Of a stretch of DNA of 47,856 nucleotides, positions 14,676 through 23,358 are shown piece by piece (positions within the stretch are counted from its first letter, which is position 1; every line of letters begins with the position of its first letter). The translations under genes and the position numbers were made by a program. This DNA is from Clostridia bacterium. GTDB lineage: Bacteria; Bacillota; Clostridia; TANB77; CAG-465. The stretch spans positions 1 to 47,856 of the forward strand of contig CAAHEI010000093.1 of the NCBI GenBank assembly GCA_900772475.1, written 5' to 3'. The notes beneath the pieces are model-generated. The model saw nothing but the letters and a program-made list of their open reading frames with translations, was not told the origin of the DNA and made no database searches.

Positions 14676-15308
14676 ATGGCATCTATGATAATACATATTT
14701 GTATATCAAATATGGTAAAAGAAGAACTTAACTTATCTGATAAGTTTTTAGCTGGGAGTATAATGCCTGATTTAAAAAAAATGGCAGGTTTTGATAGAGG
14801 AATAACCCACTATTTGAAATATGTTGTTGAGGATGGAAATGTTATGCATTTACCTGATCTTGATAAATTTATACAAGAAAATACTTTTAAGCTTTTGGAT
14901 TTTAAAACATTAGGAACATATGCACATTTAATAGAAGATAAAATCTGGTTTGAAAAATTTGTGGGAAAATATATTAAATGGCATGATGAAGATTTAGGAC
15001 TTGTTACTAATTTAAAAACAGGTAAAGTATATGATTTTGATACATTTAGTAAACAAATTTATTCTGATTATTTAAATGTAAATAAAAAGGTTATATCAAA
15101 ATACAACCTTGATGTGGATAAAATTGCTAATAATATTAGAGAAGCACTCGCAGATGAGGTGTTAATAAAATGTTTTGACAGTTATATTAGTACTCTAAAT
15201 AATAAGTCAGACAGTTCAAGAATAAATTTTTTGACTGATGAGGATTTGGAGGAATATATAACGATGTCTACAAAAGAAGTAGTTAAACGAATAAATGAAT
15301 TAAGATAG
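14676..15308 (+). CDS. Zinc-dependent phospholipase C-like protein
   Basis: A 210-residue protein without a signal peptide. It starts ASMIIHICISNMVKEEL and has an AGSIMPD block, HY in GITHYLKYV, and AHLIEDKIWFEKFV. This order of His and Asp residues is what I expect of the zinc-dependent phospholipase C-like superfamily found in many Clostridia as cytoplasmic proteins of unknown substrate. It lies 13 bp after mutS with an AAGGAGG site and 9 bp before mutL, so it is co-transcribed with mismatch repair genes. There is no sign that it takes part in repair. A metal-dependent phosphohydrolase is the fallback description. Confidence 0.6.
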   Translation: MASMIIHICISNMVKEELNLSDKFLAGSIMPDLKKMAGFDRGITHYLKYVVEDGNVMHLPDLDKFIQENTFKLLDFKTLGTYAHLIEDKIWFEKFVGKYIKWHDEDLGLVTNLKTGKVYDFDTFSKQIYSDYLNVNKKVISKYNLDVDKIANNIREALADEVLIKCFDSYISTLNNKSDSSRINFLTDEDLEEYITMSTKEVVKRINELR

Positions 15309-15317
15309 GGGGTAACT

Positions 15318-17273
15318 ATGGGAAATATTGTTCTTTTAGATGAACATACAATAAATAAAATAGCTGCAGGTGAAGTTGTTGATAGACCAGCTTCAATTGT
15401 AAAAGAATTAGTGGAAAATGCTATAGATGCTAAAGCAACATCAATTACAGTTGAAATACGAAATGGTGGAATAAAATATATAAGAGTTCAAGATAATGGA
15501 AAAGGCTTTGCATCAGATGATGTTGAAATGGCTTTTGAAAGACATGCTACAAGTAAAATTAGAAAAGAAGAAGATTTAGCTAGTATAACTTCTATGGGAT
15601 TTAGAGGTGAGGCTTTAGCTTCTATTGCTGCTATTGCAAAAGTTTCTTTAATTAGTAAAAACGAAAATGAAGATATTGGAACGAAAGCATTTGTTGATGC
15701 TGGAACAATAAAATTTGTAGAACCATCAGCTTCAACTCAAGGAACAAAAATAGAAATATTTGATGTATTTTATAACGTCCCTGCAAGATATAAATTCTTA
15801 AAAAAAGATTCAACTGAAGCAGGATATATAGAAGATGTTGTAAGAAGAATGGCACTTTCCAATCCAAGTATTAGTTTTAAGTATATAAATAATTCTAAAA
15901 CTGTTTTGCAAACATCAGGTAAATCTGATTTAAAATCAGTTATCTATGATATATTTGGAAGAGAAATTTATGATAATGTTATACCTGTAGAATATGAATA
16001 TAATTCAATGAGTGTAAATGGTGTTATTGGTCTTCCAAAAGTTTCAAGATCTACTAGAATGCATCAATTTACTTTTGTAAACTCAAGGTACATAAAAGAT
16101 AAGACTATAAATGCAGCTTTGGATAGGGCGTGCAGTGAAAAGTATGCAATAAATAAATTCCCATTTTGTGTTATAAATTTAGCTATGAGCCCAAATCATT
16201 TAGATGTAAATGTTCATCCAGCTAAACTTGAAGTAAAATTTGAAGATGAAACCTCAGTTTTTGACGTAGTTTATCACGCAGTAAGACAAGCTATAGAAAA
16301 TAAAAACAGAGAAGATAGCCCTTTTAGTAATATAAAAAAATTAGAGGAAAATAGTATAGATAGAATAAGTTTAGATTTAAAAAACACAGGTGTTATAAAA
16401 GAAAATAAAGAGAAAAAATTTGAGTTCAAACTTCAAAATGCATCAGATTATTGTGTTGAAGAACCTAAAAATAATATTTATGATATTGCAAAAGTAGGAA
16501 AAGATAGTTTAAATACAATAGAAGATATAAAAATTAAAAATGATGAATTTAAAGGAATCCCAAAAAGTACTGTTGAAAATGTGGACAACTCAACTTCAAA
16601 TTTAGTGGAAGAAATAGAAGTAAAAGAAACTGATATAAAAACTTCTGAAAATAAAACTCAGATAGGACAAGTTCAACAAGGTGAAGAAATAAAACAAGAA
16701 ATATTGTATAAATATGTAGGAAATATATTTAACACATATATAATTATTCAAATTGAAGATAAAATGTATGTTATTGATCAACATGCTGCTCATGAAAGAC
16801 TTTTATTTGAAGAGTTTAAGGAAAGTTACTATTCAACAGATAGGAATATTCAAATGATGTTGATACCTACTCTTGTTGAACTTACTCCAAAAGAAAAAAA
16901 TATTGTAGTTGAAAATATGTCTATGTTTGAAAAAGCAGGATTTATTCTTGAAGAATTTGATGAAAAGACGATAAAAATATCAGGAATTCCAAATATTGGA
17001 TATGATATAGATTATACAGGTATGTTTAAAGATATAATAGATGAAATTTTAGGTGTTGTTAAAACAGAGAAGGAAGAAAAAGAACATAGATTTTTAGCTA
17101 CACTTGCATGTAAAGCTGCTGTAAAAGGTAATATGAAGTTGGATGTACAAGAACAGATTAATCTTATTGATAAAATGGTAAAACTAGAAAATCCTTTTAC
17201 ATGTCCACATGGAAGACCAACTGCTTTTGAAATGAGTAGATATGAAATAGAAAGAAAATTTTTAAGGAAATGA
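15318..17273 (+). CDS. mutL: DNA mismatch repair endonuclease MutL
   Basis: A 651-residue protein. The N-terminal GHKL ATPase has IAAGEVVDRP, ELVENAIDA, RVQDNGKGF, and SMGFRGEALASI. The second domain includes FVNSRYIKD and the conserved DVNVHPAK. A low-complexity Lys/Glu-rich linker covers about residues 330-460. The C-terminal domain has DQHAAHERLLFEE, the metal-binding endonuclease motif (DQHA-x2-E-x4-E), and CKAAVKG and CPHGRPT, the zinc-site motifs. It is therefore the nicking type of MutL, as expected in bacteria without MutH. The ribosome site is TAGGGGGT. It is followed with a one-base gap by miaA. Confidence 0.97.
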   Translation: MGNIVLLDEHTINKIAAGEVVDRPASIVKELVENAIDAKATSITVEIRNGGIKYIRVQDNGKGFASDDVEMAFERHATSKIRKEEDLASITSMGFRGEALASIAAIAKVSLISKNENEDIGTKAFVDAGTIKFVEPSASTQGTKIEIFDVFYNVPARYKFLKKDSTEAGYIEDVVRRMALSNPSISFKYINNSKTVLQTSGKSDLKSVIYDIFGREIYDNVIPVEYEYNSMSVNGVIGLPKVSRSTRMHQFTFVNSRYIKDKTINAALDRACSEKYAINKFPFCVINLAMSPNHLDVNVHPAKLEVKFEDETSVFDVVYHAVRQAIENKNREDSPFSNIKKLEENSIDRISLDLKNTGVIKENKEKKFEFKLQNASDYCVEEPKNNIYDIAKVGKDSLNTIEDIKIKNDEFKGIPKSTVENVDNSTSNLVEEIEVKETDIKTSENKTQIGQVQQGEEIKQEILYKYVGNIFNTYIIIQIEDKMYVIDQHAAHERLLFEEFKESYYSTDRNIQMMLIPTLVELTPKEKNIVVENMSMFEKAGFILEEFDEKTIKISGIPNIGYDIDYTGMFKDIIDEILGVVKTEKEEKEHRFLATLACKAAVKGNMKLDVQEQINLIDKMVKLENPFTCPHGRPTAFEMSRYEIERKFLRK

Positions 17274-17274
17274 T

Positions 17275-18222
17275 ATGAGAAAAAAGATAATATGTATTGT
17301 TGGTGCTACAGCATCTGGTAAAACTGCATTAAGTATAGAACTTGCAAAACAAATAAATGCAGAAATTATTTCTGCAGATTCTATGCAAATATATAAAAAA
17401 CTAAATATAGGTACAGCAAAAGTCACAAAAGAAGAAATGGAAGGTATTCCACATCATATGATAGATATTTGTGATGTACGTGAAAAGTTTAGTGTTGCAG
17501 AATTTAAAAATATGTGCTATGATAAAATAAGTGAAATTTCAAAAAGAAATAAAAATGTCATTATTGTTGGTGGAACTGGTCTATATTTTAATTCAGTAAT
17601 ATACGATATGAATTTTGATAATCAAAAAAATACAGATGACTATAGAGATGAATTACAAAAAATTTTAAATGAAAAAGGAAAAGAATATTTATATAATAAG
17701 CTAGTAGAAATTGATCCAATATCTGCAAAAGAAATTCATCCAAATAATATTAAAAGGGTTATTAGAGCTTTAGAAATAGCAAAAAAATCAGAAAAATTAA
17801 AATCAGAACATATGATGGAAGAAATAAAAAGACTTGAAAATTTTTCACACCCGGATTATGAATTTTTTGTTTATTATATTGATTATCCAAGAGAAAAATT
17901 GTATGAAAGAATAAATAAAAGAATAGATATTATGGTGAAAAATGGTGTTTTAGACGAAGCTAAAATGTTGTATGATATGAATTTAGATAAAGATAATACA
18001 TGTATTCAAGCAATTGGATATAAAGAATTTTTTGAATATTTTGAAGGAAAAGAAAACTTAGATGATGCTATTGAAAAATTAAAGAAATCAACTAGACATT
18101 ATGCTAAAAGACAAATTACATGGTTTAAAAATAAACTTAATTGTCATTCTTTGTTAACTTATAGTAATGTATCTGAAATGGTACAAGAAATAATAAATGA
18201 TAGTAATATTTTAGAAAAATAG
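17275..18222 (+). CDS. miaA: tRNA dimethylallyltransferase
   Basis: A 315-residue enzyme that adds a dimethylallyl group to A37 of tRNAs reading UNN codons. It has the P-loop GATASGKT (about residues 9-16), SADSMQIYKKLNIGTAK, PHHMIDI, GGTGLYFN, NIKRVIRALE, and near the end QAIGYKEFF and TRHYAKRQITWFKNK. All family blocks are present and the length is normal. It starts one base after the mutL stop, showing translational coupling; the mutS-mutL-miaA order is common in Clostridia. No hfq gene follows, unlike many relatives. Confidence 0.97.
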   Translation: MRKKIICIVGATASGKTALSIELAKQINAEIISADSMQIYKKLNIGTAKVTKEEMEGIPHHMIDICDVREKFSVAEFKNMCYDKISEISKRNKNVIIVGGTGLYFNSVIYDMNFDNQKNTDDYRDELQKILNEKGKEYLYNKLVEIDPISAKEIHPNNIKRVIRALEIAKKSEKLKSEHMMEEIKRLENFSHPDYEFFVYYIDYPREKLYERINKRIDIMVKNGVLDEAKMLYDMNLDKDNTCIQAIGYKEFFEYFEGKENLDDAIEKLKKSTRHYAKRQITWFKNKLNCHSLLTYSNVSEMVQEIINDSNILEK

Positions 18223-18232
18223 AGGTAAATAT

Positions 18233-19465
18233 ATGATGGATAATGTTGAAATTTCTAAGAAGAAACCTAAACATTTTACAAAAAAGAGGCTTGTGGCTAT
18301 GATAGTAACTGTTATTGTTGTTGTAATTATTTCAATGATAATTTTTCAGTGTATTAGTAAAAAATCTGGCACATATACAGTAGTAAGTGGATATGTTGAA
18401 AAAATAAGTGATACTCAGGGTGTAGTTATAAAGCAAGAAAAAGTTATTGATACAAATAATATTAATTCTATTATTCCTTTAATAGAGCAAGGTAATAGAA
18501 CTAGAAAAACTGAAGCTATAGCGATTTATAAAGATAGTAATTATCAAAGTTATACGGAAAAAATAAATGATATTGATAAACAAATAGAAACATTAGTTAA
18601 AGATTTACCACAGACTTATTCTAATGATATAGCTTATTTAGAAAGTCAAATAGAACTTTTGGGTAAAGAGGCAAGGAAAACAACATCATATATTAAAATT
18701 CAGGAATACAAAACAAAAATAGATGAACTTGTGAGTGAGAAAATTACATTATTAGGAGAACTTAGCCCATCAGGATCAAAAGTAAGAGAATTAATTGAAG
18801 AAAGAAAAAAAATAGAAAAAACTTATAAAGAGTCTTCTAATAATATAAAGTCACCTATGGCAGGATGTGTTACATATAAAATAGATGGATTAGAGGGGAT
18901 GTCTGATACTTCGAAAGTATTAGGTTATACTAGTACAGATATAAATAAAATTTTTGATAGTTATAAAAGCAATGTTTCAAATGATTTTGGTATAAAAGTT
19001 GTAGATAATTTTAATGCATATATAATTGTTAAAGTAAAAAATAATGAATATATAAAAGAAGGAACTAGCATTTCAATTAAATTTACAGATAAATCTGACT
19101 TAAAGGAGAATGCAACTTTAACAAAAGTTATAGACATAGATTCAGATAATAAATATTGTATAATTTCCATGAATAATGGAATTGAAAAACTAATTGATTC
19201 AAGATGTGAAAATTTAGAAATTGTTTGGACAAAAAAATCTGGAATGGCTGTACCTTTAAATGCTATAACACTTAATGAATCAAGTATAGGTAATGTAACA
19301 GTTATAAAAAATGGGGATTATCAAGAGGTATTTGTTAAGATTAGTTTAGCAAATGATAACATTGCAATTGTTGAAAATTTAACGGAAGAAGATAGAAAAA
19401 ATAATAATATAGATAATAAAAATGTTTTGGAGATATACGATCAACTTGTAATCAAAGAGGAGTAA
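18233..19465 (+). CDS. HlyD-like membrane fusion/adaptor protein
   Basis: A 410-residue protein. A basic N-terminus (KKKPKHFTKKR) leads to one membrane segment at about residues 20-45. A long coiled coil (about 105-205, ending with ELIEERKKIEKTYKESSN) is flanked by half-lipoyl-like pieces (YTVVSGYVEKISDTQGVVI and IKSPMAGCVTYKIDGLE). A C-terminal beta region ends in the QLVIKEE tail. This layout is that of HlyD/periplasmic-adaptor proteins of Gram-positive bacteria. In some clostridia such genes lie near cell-division genes rather than a transporter; no partner exporter is seen here. It follows miaA by 10 bp. Confidence 0.75.
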   Translation: MMDNVEISKKKPKHFTKKRLVAMIVTVIVVVIISMIIFQCISKKSGTYTVVSGYVEKISDTQGVVIKQEKVIDTNNINSIIPLIEQGNRTRKTEAIAIYKDSNYQSYTEKINDIDKQIETLVKDLPQTYSNDIAYLESQIELLGKEARKTTSYIKIQEYKTKIDELVSEKITLLGELSPSGSKVRELIEERKKIEKTYKESSNNIKSPMAGCVTYKIDGLEGMSDTSKVLGYTSTDINKIFDSYKSNVSNDFGIKVVDNFNAYIIVKVKNNEYIKEGTSISIKFTDKSDLKENATLTKVIDIDSDNKYCIISMNNGIEKLIDSRCENLEIVWTKKSGMAVPLNAITLNESSIGNVTVIKNGDYQEVFVKISLANDNIAIVENLTEEDRKNNNIDNKNVLEIYDQLVIKEE

Positions 19466-19486
19466 TTTTAAAAGTTACTCCTCTTT
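19454..19486. terminator. Bidirectional terminator
   Basis: AAAGAGGAGTAA (19454-19465) pairs perfectly with TTACTCCTCTTT (19475-19486). It overlaps the stop codon of the plus-strand gene and ends the convergent minus-strand gene too. Confidence 0.88.
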
Positions 19487-20052
19487 GTATATTTTTTATT
19501 GCTTCTTTTATCAATATATAATTTTAATTTTTTGTCTATTTCTTTAACTTTAAATAATTTTTTCTTTTGTCCTAAAATCAAAAGTAGTTGATATACTTCA
19601 AAACTTGTAAATAAATCGTTATCAAGCATATCTAAAACTGCATGTTTATAATAAAATTCCTTTGAACTATGTATAATTAAAGGAGTATCTATTATTTTGT
19701 TATATATAGATATGTTTTCTGGTAAAATAGTTGAGCAAATAAGTGCTCGTGGCTCCTCATAATTTCCATATATATAATCTTTAATAGTACAAATAAAATC
19801 TTTATCATTTGTTAAATCTAAAGCAGTTTTATTGTATATAAGTATATTAAGCTTGCTTGTATTTATTTTAAGGCAAGTAAAGTTTTTATCACTATATTTA
19901 TCACAATCTTTTGGTGATAAATATGATGTAATGCCTTTTTTTTCGGCACTATCAAAGTTAACAACTTTATTTGCACTTTGAGATAATTTTATTCCATATT
20001 TTATATAATCATCAACTTTTTCATTAGGAACATATAAATATAATGTTTTCAA
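19468..20052 (-). CDS. Unrecognised protein, 194 residues
   Basis: A soluble protein without a signal or membrane segment. It starts at TTG with GGAG eight bases upstream. The N-terminus MKTLYLYVPNEKVDDYIKYGIKLSQSANK looks like a nucleotide- or substrate-binding fold start. The middle has ALICSTILPENISIYNKIIDTPLIIHSSKEFYYKHAVLDML, and the C-terminal part is Lys-rich. It reads like a small protein that interprets a user-supplied address or position, but this is only an impression. I do not recognise a family. It is convergent with the HlyD-like gene and shares its terminator. Confidence 0.7.
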   Translation of the reverse strand: MKTLYLYVPNEKVDDYIKYGIKLSQSANKVVNFDSAEKKGITSYLSPKDCDKYSDKNFTCLKINTSKLNILIYNKTALDLTNDKDFICTIKDYIYGNYEEPRALICSTILPENISIYNKIIDTPLIIHSSKEFYYKHAVLDMLDNDLFTSFEVYQLLLILGQKKKLFKVKEIDKKLKLYIDKRSNKKYTKRSNF

Positions 20053-20185
20053 ATTTCCAACTCCTATTTCATATGTATTATACCATATAATTTTATTAAA
20101 GTTAATACTATACTATATATTTTATTCATTTTTATCACCATAGTATTAGTATGTAAAAAATATATGTATAATAAATATATAGTAT

Positions 20186-20246
20186 AATGTAACAAAAATG
20201 TTAGATATGAATATAATACTCTAAAAATAGCCACTTTTGTTACATT
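20186..20246. other. Perfect 12-bp inverted repeat between divergent genes
   Basis: AATGTAACAAAA (20186-20197) and TTTTGTTACATT (20235-20246) are exact complements separated by 37 bases. They lie in the 290-bp region that separates two divergent genes. The repeat could be an operator, a terminator for an unseen short transcript (a short T-run follows), or a structural remnant. Confidence 0.5.
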
Positions 20247-20284
20247 TTTATGTAGAAGAGATAAATCATTTATGTATAAAATAA

Positions 20285-20313
20285 TTGACAAAGAATAAAT
20301 ATTATAGTATAAT
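20285..20313 (+). promoter_or_regulatory. Perfect consensus promoter for the 20345 gene
   Basis: TTGACA at 20285-20290, a 17-base spacer and TATAAT at 20308-20313. Confidence 0.85.
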
Positions 20314-20344
20314 ATGGACACGATATGTTTTAAGGAGGATTTCT

Positions 20345-21412
20345 GTGGAGAAAGATAAAGCATATAAAATTAGGAAAACGTTTATAGTAATCACTTTAAT
20401 TTTATTATTTGCTACAGCTGGATTACTTGTTATTTCTGCTAATGTAAAGACTGTAACAATAGATTATTATGGACAAAAAACTAGTGTAAAAACATTGTCA
20501 GATACGGTTGATGGATTTTTATTGCAAAATAAAGTTTATGTTAATGAAACTTCAACTGTTGAGCCAAGTAGGGAAAATAAGATAGAAAATGGAACTGAAA
20601 TAAAAGTGTATTCAAATGATGAAATTTTAAAATTTGATGAAGGTCATGTAAAAAAAGAATATGCACCTATGATAGCAAAACTTGAGGATGTTGAAGAGGC
20701 AATACCTTTTGAAGAACAAAAAAGTGATAATTCTAATATAGATATAGGAACTGAAAATGTTGTTCAAGAAGGGGAAGAAGGAAAAAAAGTAACTAAATAT
20801 TTAGTAAGATATAATCAAAACTCTGAAATATATAGAGCTGAATTAAGCAGTAATGTTATTTCAGAAGCAAAAAATAAAGTTGTTGAAGTTGGAACAAGAT
20901 ATAATCTTGCATCAAGAAGTTCAAGTGTAAATATTCCTACTTCTATAGTTACTGATGGAGGATTTAAACAATATAATATTGGACTTCCAGTTGAGCAACA
21001 GAAATATGCATATAATCTATGTCAACAATATGGAGTTCAGTACGAATTATTTTTAGCTGTTATGTATAAAGAAAGTGGGTTTAATCCAAATGCAGTAGGT
21101 GGAGGAAATTCATATGGACTTTGTCAAATTCATATATCGAATCAGGCCAATTTAAGTAGGAAACTTGGAATAACTAATTTGTTAGATCCATATGATAATA
21201 TGACAGCAGGTGTTTATTTGTTAGCAAATTATTTAAATTCTGCAAGATCAAAAGTTTCAGGAGAAGCAGTTGAAGTATATGGCTTAAATGCTTATAATAT
21301 GGGTGAGGGTGCATATTATAACTCATGTTATAGTCAGGGTATTTTGAATAGAGGATATAGTAATTCAGTTATATCTATAAAAAATGCATTAATAAATAAT
21401 GGTGGAATATAA
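20345..21412 (+). CDS. Secreted lytic transglycosylase-like protein with DUF348-type domain
   Basis: A 355-residue exported cell-wall enzyme. Residues 8-32 form a signal anchor. The next part (VKTVTIDYYGQKTSVKTLSDTVDGFLLQNKVYV) is a ubiquitin-like DUF348 domain as found in YabE and resuscitation-promoting proteins. The C-terminal part is a lysozyme-fold SLT domain with LFLAVMYKESGFNPNAVGG (catalytic Glu in YKESG), SYGLCQIH and NAYNMGEGAY. It would cut peptidoglycan glycan strands at growth or germination. The true start is the GTG with AAGGAGG eight bases upstream; a longer frame begins inside the promoter and is rejected. It precedes ksgA, as yabE-type genes often do. Confidence 0.88.
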   Translation: MEKDKAYKIRKTFIVITLILLFATAGLLVISANVKTVTIDYYGQKTSVKTLSDTVDGFLLQNKVYVNETSTVEPSRENKIENGTEIKVYSNDEILKFDEGHVKKEYAPMIAKLEDVEEAIPFEEQKSDNSNIDIGTENVVQEGEEGKKVTKYLVRYNQNSEIYRAELSSNVISEAKNKVVEVGTRYNLASRSSSVNIPTSIVTDGGFKQYNIGLPVEQQKYAYNLCQQYGVQYELFLAVMYKESGFNPNAVGGGNSYGLCQIHISNQANLSRKLGITNLLDPYDNMTAGVYLLANYLNSARSKVSGEAVEVYGLNAYNMGEGAYYNSCYSQGILNRGYSNSVISIKNALINNGGI

Positions 21413-21426
21413 TTAATATATTAAGG

Positions 21427-21458
21427 TGATTGCTGGTATAAACTGGCAATCATTTTTT
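21427..21458 (+). terminator. Terminator after the transglycosylase-like gene
   Basis: TGATTGC (21427-21433) pairs with GCAATCA (21446-21452), extended inward by three pairs with G-U wobble, and is followed by TTTTTT. Confidence 0.8.
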
Positions 21459-21474
21459 AAAGGAAAGGAAAAAT

Positions 21475-22329
21475 ATGAATACGTTAAGAGAAACAAAAAC
21501 TATATTAAGTAAGTATGGTTTAAGAGCAAATAAGAGATTTGGACAGAATTTTTTGGTTAATGACAATATATTAGATAATATAGTTGATGTTGCAGATATT
21601 AATGAAAACGAATTAGTTATAGAGATAGGACCAGGTCTTGGTAATTTAACAAATTATATTTTAAAGAGAGCAACATACTCTTTACTTGTAGAAATAGATC
21701 AAAATATGATTAAAGTCTTAACAGATAGATTTAAAAATGAAAAAAATTATAAACTAATAAGTATGGATATTCTAAAAGTAAACATAGATGAAGAAATAAA
21801 AAAGATAGAGGAAGAAAAGAACATTACTTTTAAAAATGTTAAAGTTGTAGCCAACTTGCCATATTATATTACTACACCAATTATATTTAAATTATTACAG
21901 GATTCAACTAGAATAACAGAAGTAGTGGTAATGGTACAAAAGGAAGTTGCACAGAGAATGGTTGCAAAATGCAATACTAAGGATTATGGAATACTTACTT
22001 TAATGGTAAAGTATTTATCGGAAGCTAATATATCATTTCTAGTTCCAAAAGAGTCATTTATACCAGCACCAAATGTAACATCGGCAATTATAATTTTAAA
22101 GAAGAATAAACGATATACCGTAAAAAATGAAGAAATCTTTATAAATTTAGTACATAGTGCATTTGCTCAAAGAAGAAAAACTATGATTAATTCTTTATTT
22201 TCAACTAAGTTTAATAATTTTACAAAGGGAGAATTAATTGAGCTATTTAATAAATTAGGTATTGATGGAAATGTTAGGGCAGAGCAGCTTGAAATAGAAG
22301 ATTTTATTAGAATTAGTAATGAAATATAA
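21475..22329 (+). CDS. rsmA: 16S rRNA (adenine1518-N6/adenine1519-N6)-dimethyltransferase
   Basis: A 284-residue S-adenosylmethionine enzyme (KsgA) that dimethylates two adenines in helix 45 of 16S rRNA late in 30S assembly. It has KRFGQNFLVNDNILD near the start, the binding motif EIGPGLGNLT (about residues 45-54), EIDQNM, the catalytic NLPYYITTPI, and FIPAPNVTSAI. The C-terminal part has HSAFAQRRKTMINSL. The ATG has an AAAGGAAAGG site. Order after a yabE-type gene matches other Firmicutes. Loss of this enzyme confers kasugamycin resistance in known bacteria. Confidence 0.97.
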   Translation: MNTLRETKTILSKYGLRANKRFGQNFLVNDNILDNIVDVADINENELVIEIGPGLGNLTNYILKRATYSLLVEIDQNMIKVLTDRFKNEKNYKLISMDILKVNIDEEIKKIEEEKNITFKNVKVVANLPYYITTPIIFKLLQDSTRITEVVVMVQKEVAQRMVAKCNTKDYGILTLMVKYLSEANISFLVPKESFIPAPNVTSAIIILKKNKRYTVKNEEIFINLVHSAFAQRRKTMINSLFSTKFNNFTKGELIELFNKLGIDGNVRAEQLEIEDFIRISNEI

Positions 22330-22636
22330 AGAAAATAAATATATAATAAAATATAATGAAATGTAAGAAGATACATACAAACAAAACACAAAAAATAAAA
22401 AAATGACTTTTTCGACTATATAGTGAATAAGGGGGACAGTAAGAATATAATTTATGTAATTTTGTTGAGCCATTGAATAAAATGTCATTCATTTTATTCA
22501 TTACTTTCGAAAGGGAAAATTAATTGAAGAGAATTATATTCAAGTAATTTGTTTAATTTAGTAATAATTACAAAGCTAAAAATAATATTTTCTTAAATAC
22601 TTTTATAATTTAACTTCCTTGCTAGAAGATAACTTC
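22330..22636. other. Noncoding region after rsmA, with one hairpin
   Basis: About 300 AT-rich bases with no credible gene. It contains a perfect 11-bp inverted repeat (TGAATAAAATG at 22474-22484, complement at 22490-22500) with a 5-base loop and no T-run. A smaller TTTCGAAAG palindrome follows. The purpose is unknown. Confidence 0.4.
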
Positions 22637-22665
22637 TTGACAAGTGTTAAATTATAATGTATAAT
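22637..22665 (+). promoter_or_regulatory. Perfect consensus promoter with no gene behind it (small RNA)
   Basis: TTGACA at 22637-22642, a 17-base spacer and TATAAT at 22660-22665. No frame with a ribosome site follows before the terminator at 22775. Confidence 0.85.
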
Positions 22666-22671
22666 CTATAT

Positions 22672-22809
22672 GCACTTGTAAGAGTGTGGTGTTTGGGGTT
22701 TGTAAACTTGTTTCTTTGCGGGAATTGTTTACATTCTCCTTTTTTGTAGTCTCTTCTTAACTACATCTATATTATATTGATATCGTATATACGATATCAA
22801 TACTTTTTT
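22672..22809 (+). ncRNA. Probable small noncoding RNA, possibly 6S-like
   Basis: A unit of about 138 bases lies between a perfect promoter and a 12-bp terminator stem, with no coding frame. Its centre can fold: GGGG then TGTAAAC (about 22696-22717) pairs with GTTTACA then CTCC (about 22728-22739) around a 15-20 base loop, with a small TT/TT internal bulge. An outer AAGAG/CTCTT pairing is possible, leaving unpaired G/T-rich strands between. A rod with a large central bubble is like 6S RNA, the RNA-polymerase regulator. The primary sequence is not one I recognise, so the class stays open. Confidence 0.5.
22775..22809 (+). terminator. Terminator of the small RNA
   Basis: A perfect 12-bp stem (TATTGATATCGT at 22775-22786, complement at 22791-22802) with a 4-base loop, then CTTTTTT. 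Confidence 0.88.
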
Positions 22810-22860
22810 AGAAAAAACAAGTAAAAAATAGTACAAAATGGTAAAATAAAATATAAAAAA

Positions 22861-22891
22861 TATCAAGCCAATCTTTACGAAAGGCTTGATA
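22861..22891 (-). terminator. Terminator of the tRNA cluster (minus strand)
   Basis: TATCAAGCC (22861-22869) and GGCTTGATA (22883-22891) pair exactly. Read on the minus strand the hairpin is followed by a run of T. Confidence 0.85.
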
Positions 22892-22905
22892 TTAATATTT
22901 TTAAA

Positions 22906-22981
22906 TGGAGCTTGAAGTCAGAGTCGAACTGACGACCTACGGTTTACAAGACCGTTGCTCTACCAACTGAGCTATTCAAGC
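22906..22981 (-). tRNA. tRNA-Thr (anticodon TGT)
   Basis: A complete 76-base cloverleaf on the minus strand. The acceptor GCTTGAA pairs with TTCAAGC, the discriminator is T and CCA is encoded. The anticodon stem ACGGT/ACCGT encloses CTTGTAA. It is the last of three tRNAs in one transcript. Confidence 0.96.
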
Positions 22982-22994
22982 ATTTACAATACAT

Positions 22995-23069
22995 TGGTGA
23001 CCCGTAGGAGAGTCGAACTCCTCACTCCGCCGTGAAAGGGCGGTGTCTTAACCGATTGACCAACGGGCC
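22995..23069 (-). tRNA. tRNA-Glu (anticodon TTC)
   Basis: A complete 75-base cloverleaf on the minus strand. The acceptor GGCCCGT pairs with ACGGGTC (one G-U) and CCA is encoded. The anticodon stem CCGCC/GGCGG encloses CTTTCAC. Confidence 0.96.
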
Positions 23070-23080
23070 AATTAAAAAAA

Positions 23081-23156
23081 TGGTGAGCCATCGCAGATTC
23101 GAACTGCGGACAACTTGATTAAAAGTCAAGTGCTCTGCCAACTGAGCTAATGGCCC
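23081..23156 (-). tRNA. tRNA-Lys (anticodon TTT)
   Basis: A complete 76-base cloverleaf on the minus strand. The acceptor GGGCCAT pairs with ATGGCTC (one G-U) and CCA is encoded. The anticodon stem CTTGA/TCAAG encloses CTTTTAA. It is the first gene of the cluster. Confidence 0.96.
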
Positions 23157-23176
23157 ACAAAATGTATTGCTAATAT

Positions 23177-23205
23177 ATAATACATTATTTTTTATTAAAT
23201 GTCAA
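23177..23205 (-). promoter_or_regulatory. Promoter of the tRNA cluster
   Basis: On the minus strand, TTGACA (23200-23205), a 17-base spacer and TATTAT (23177-23182) lie about 20 bases before tRNA-Lys. Confidence 0.8.
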
Positions 23206-23358
23206 TGCTTTTTCAAAAAAAAATGAAAAAAGTGTTAAAATTATTTCAAAAACGTTTAAAACGATGTCGAATTTATTCTATTTTTATCTAAGAATGTAAA
23301 AAGATAAAAAATTGGTTGACCGATAAAATGTATGATGATAAAATGATATTGGTGGTTT

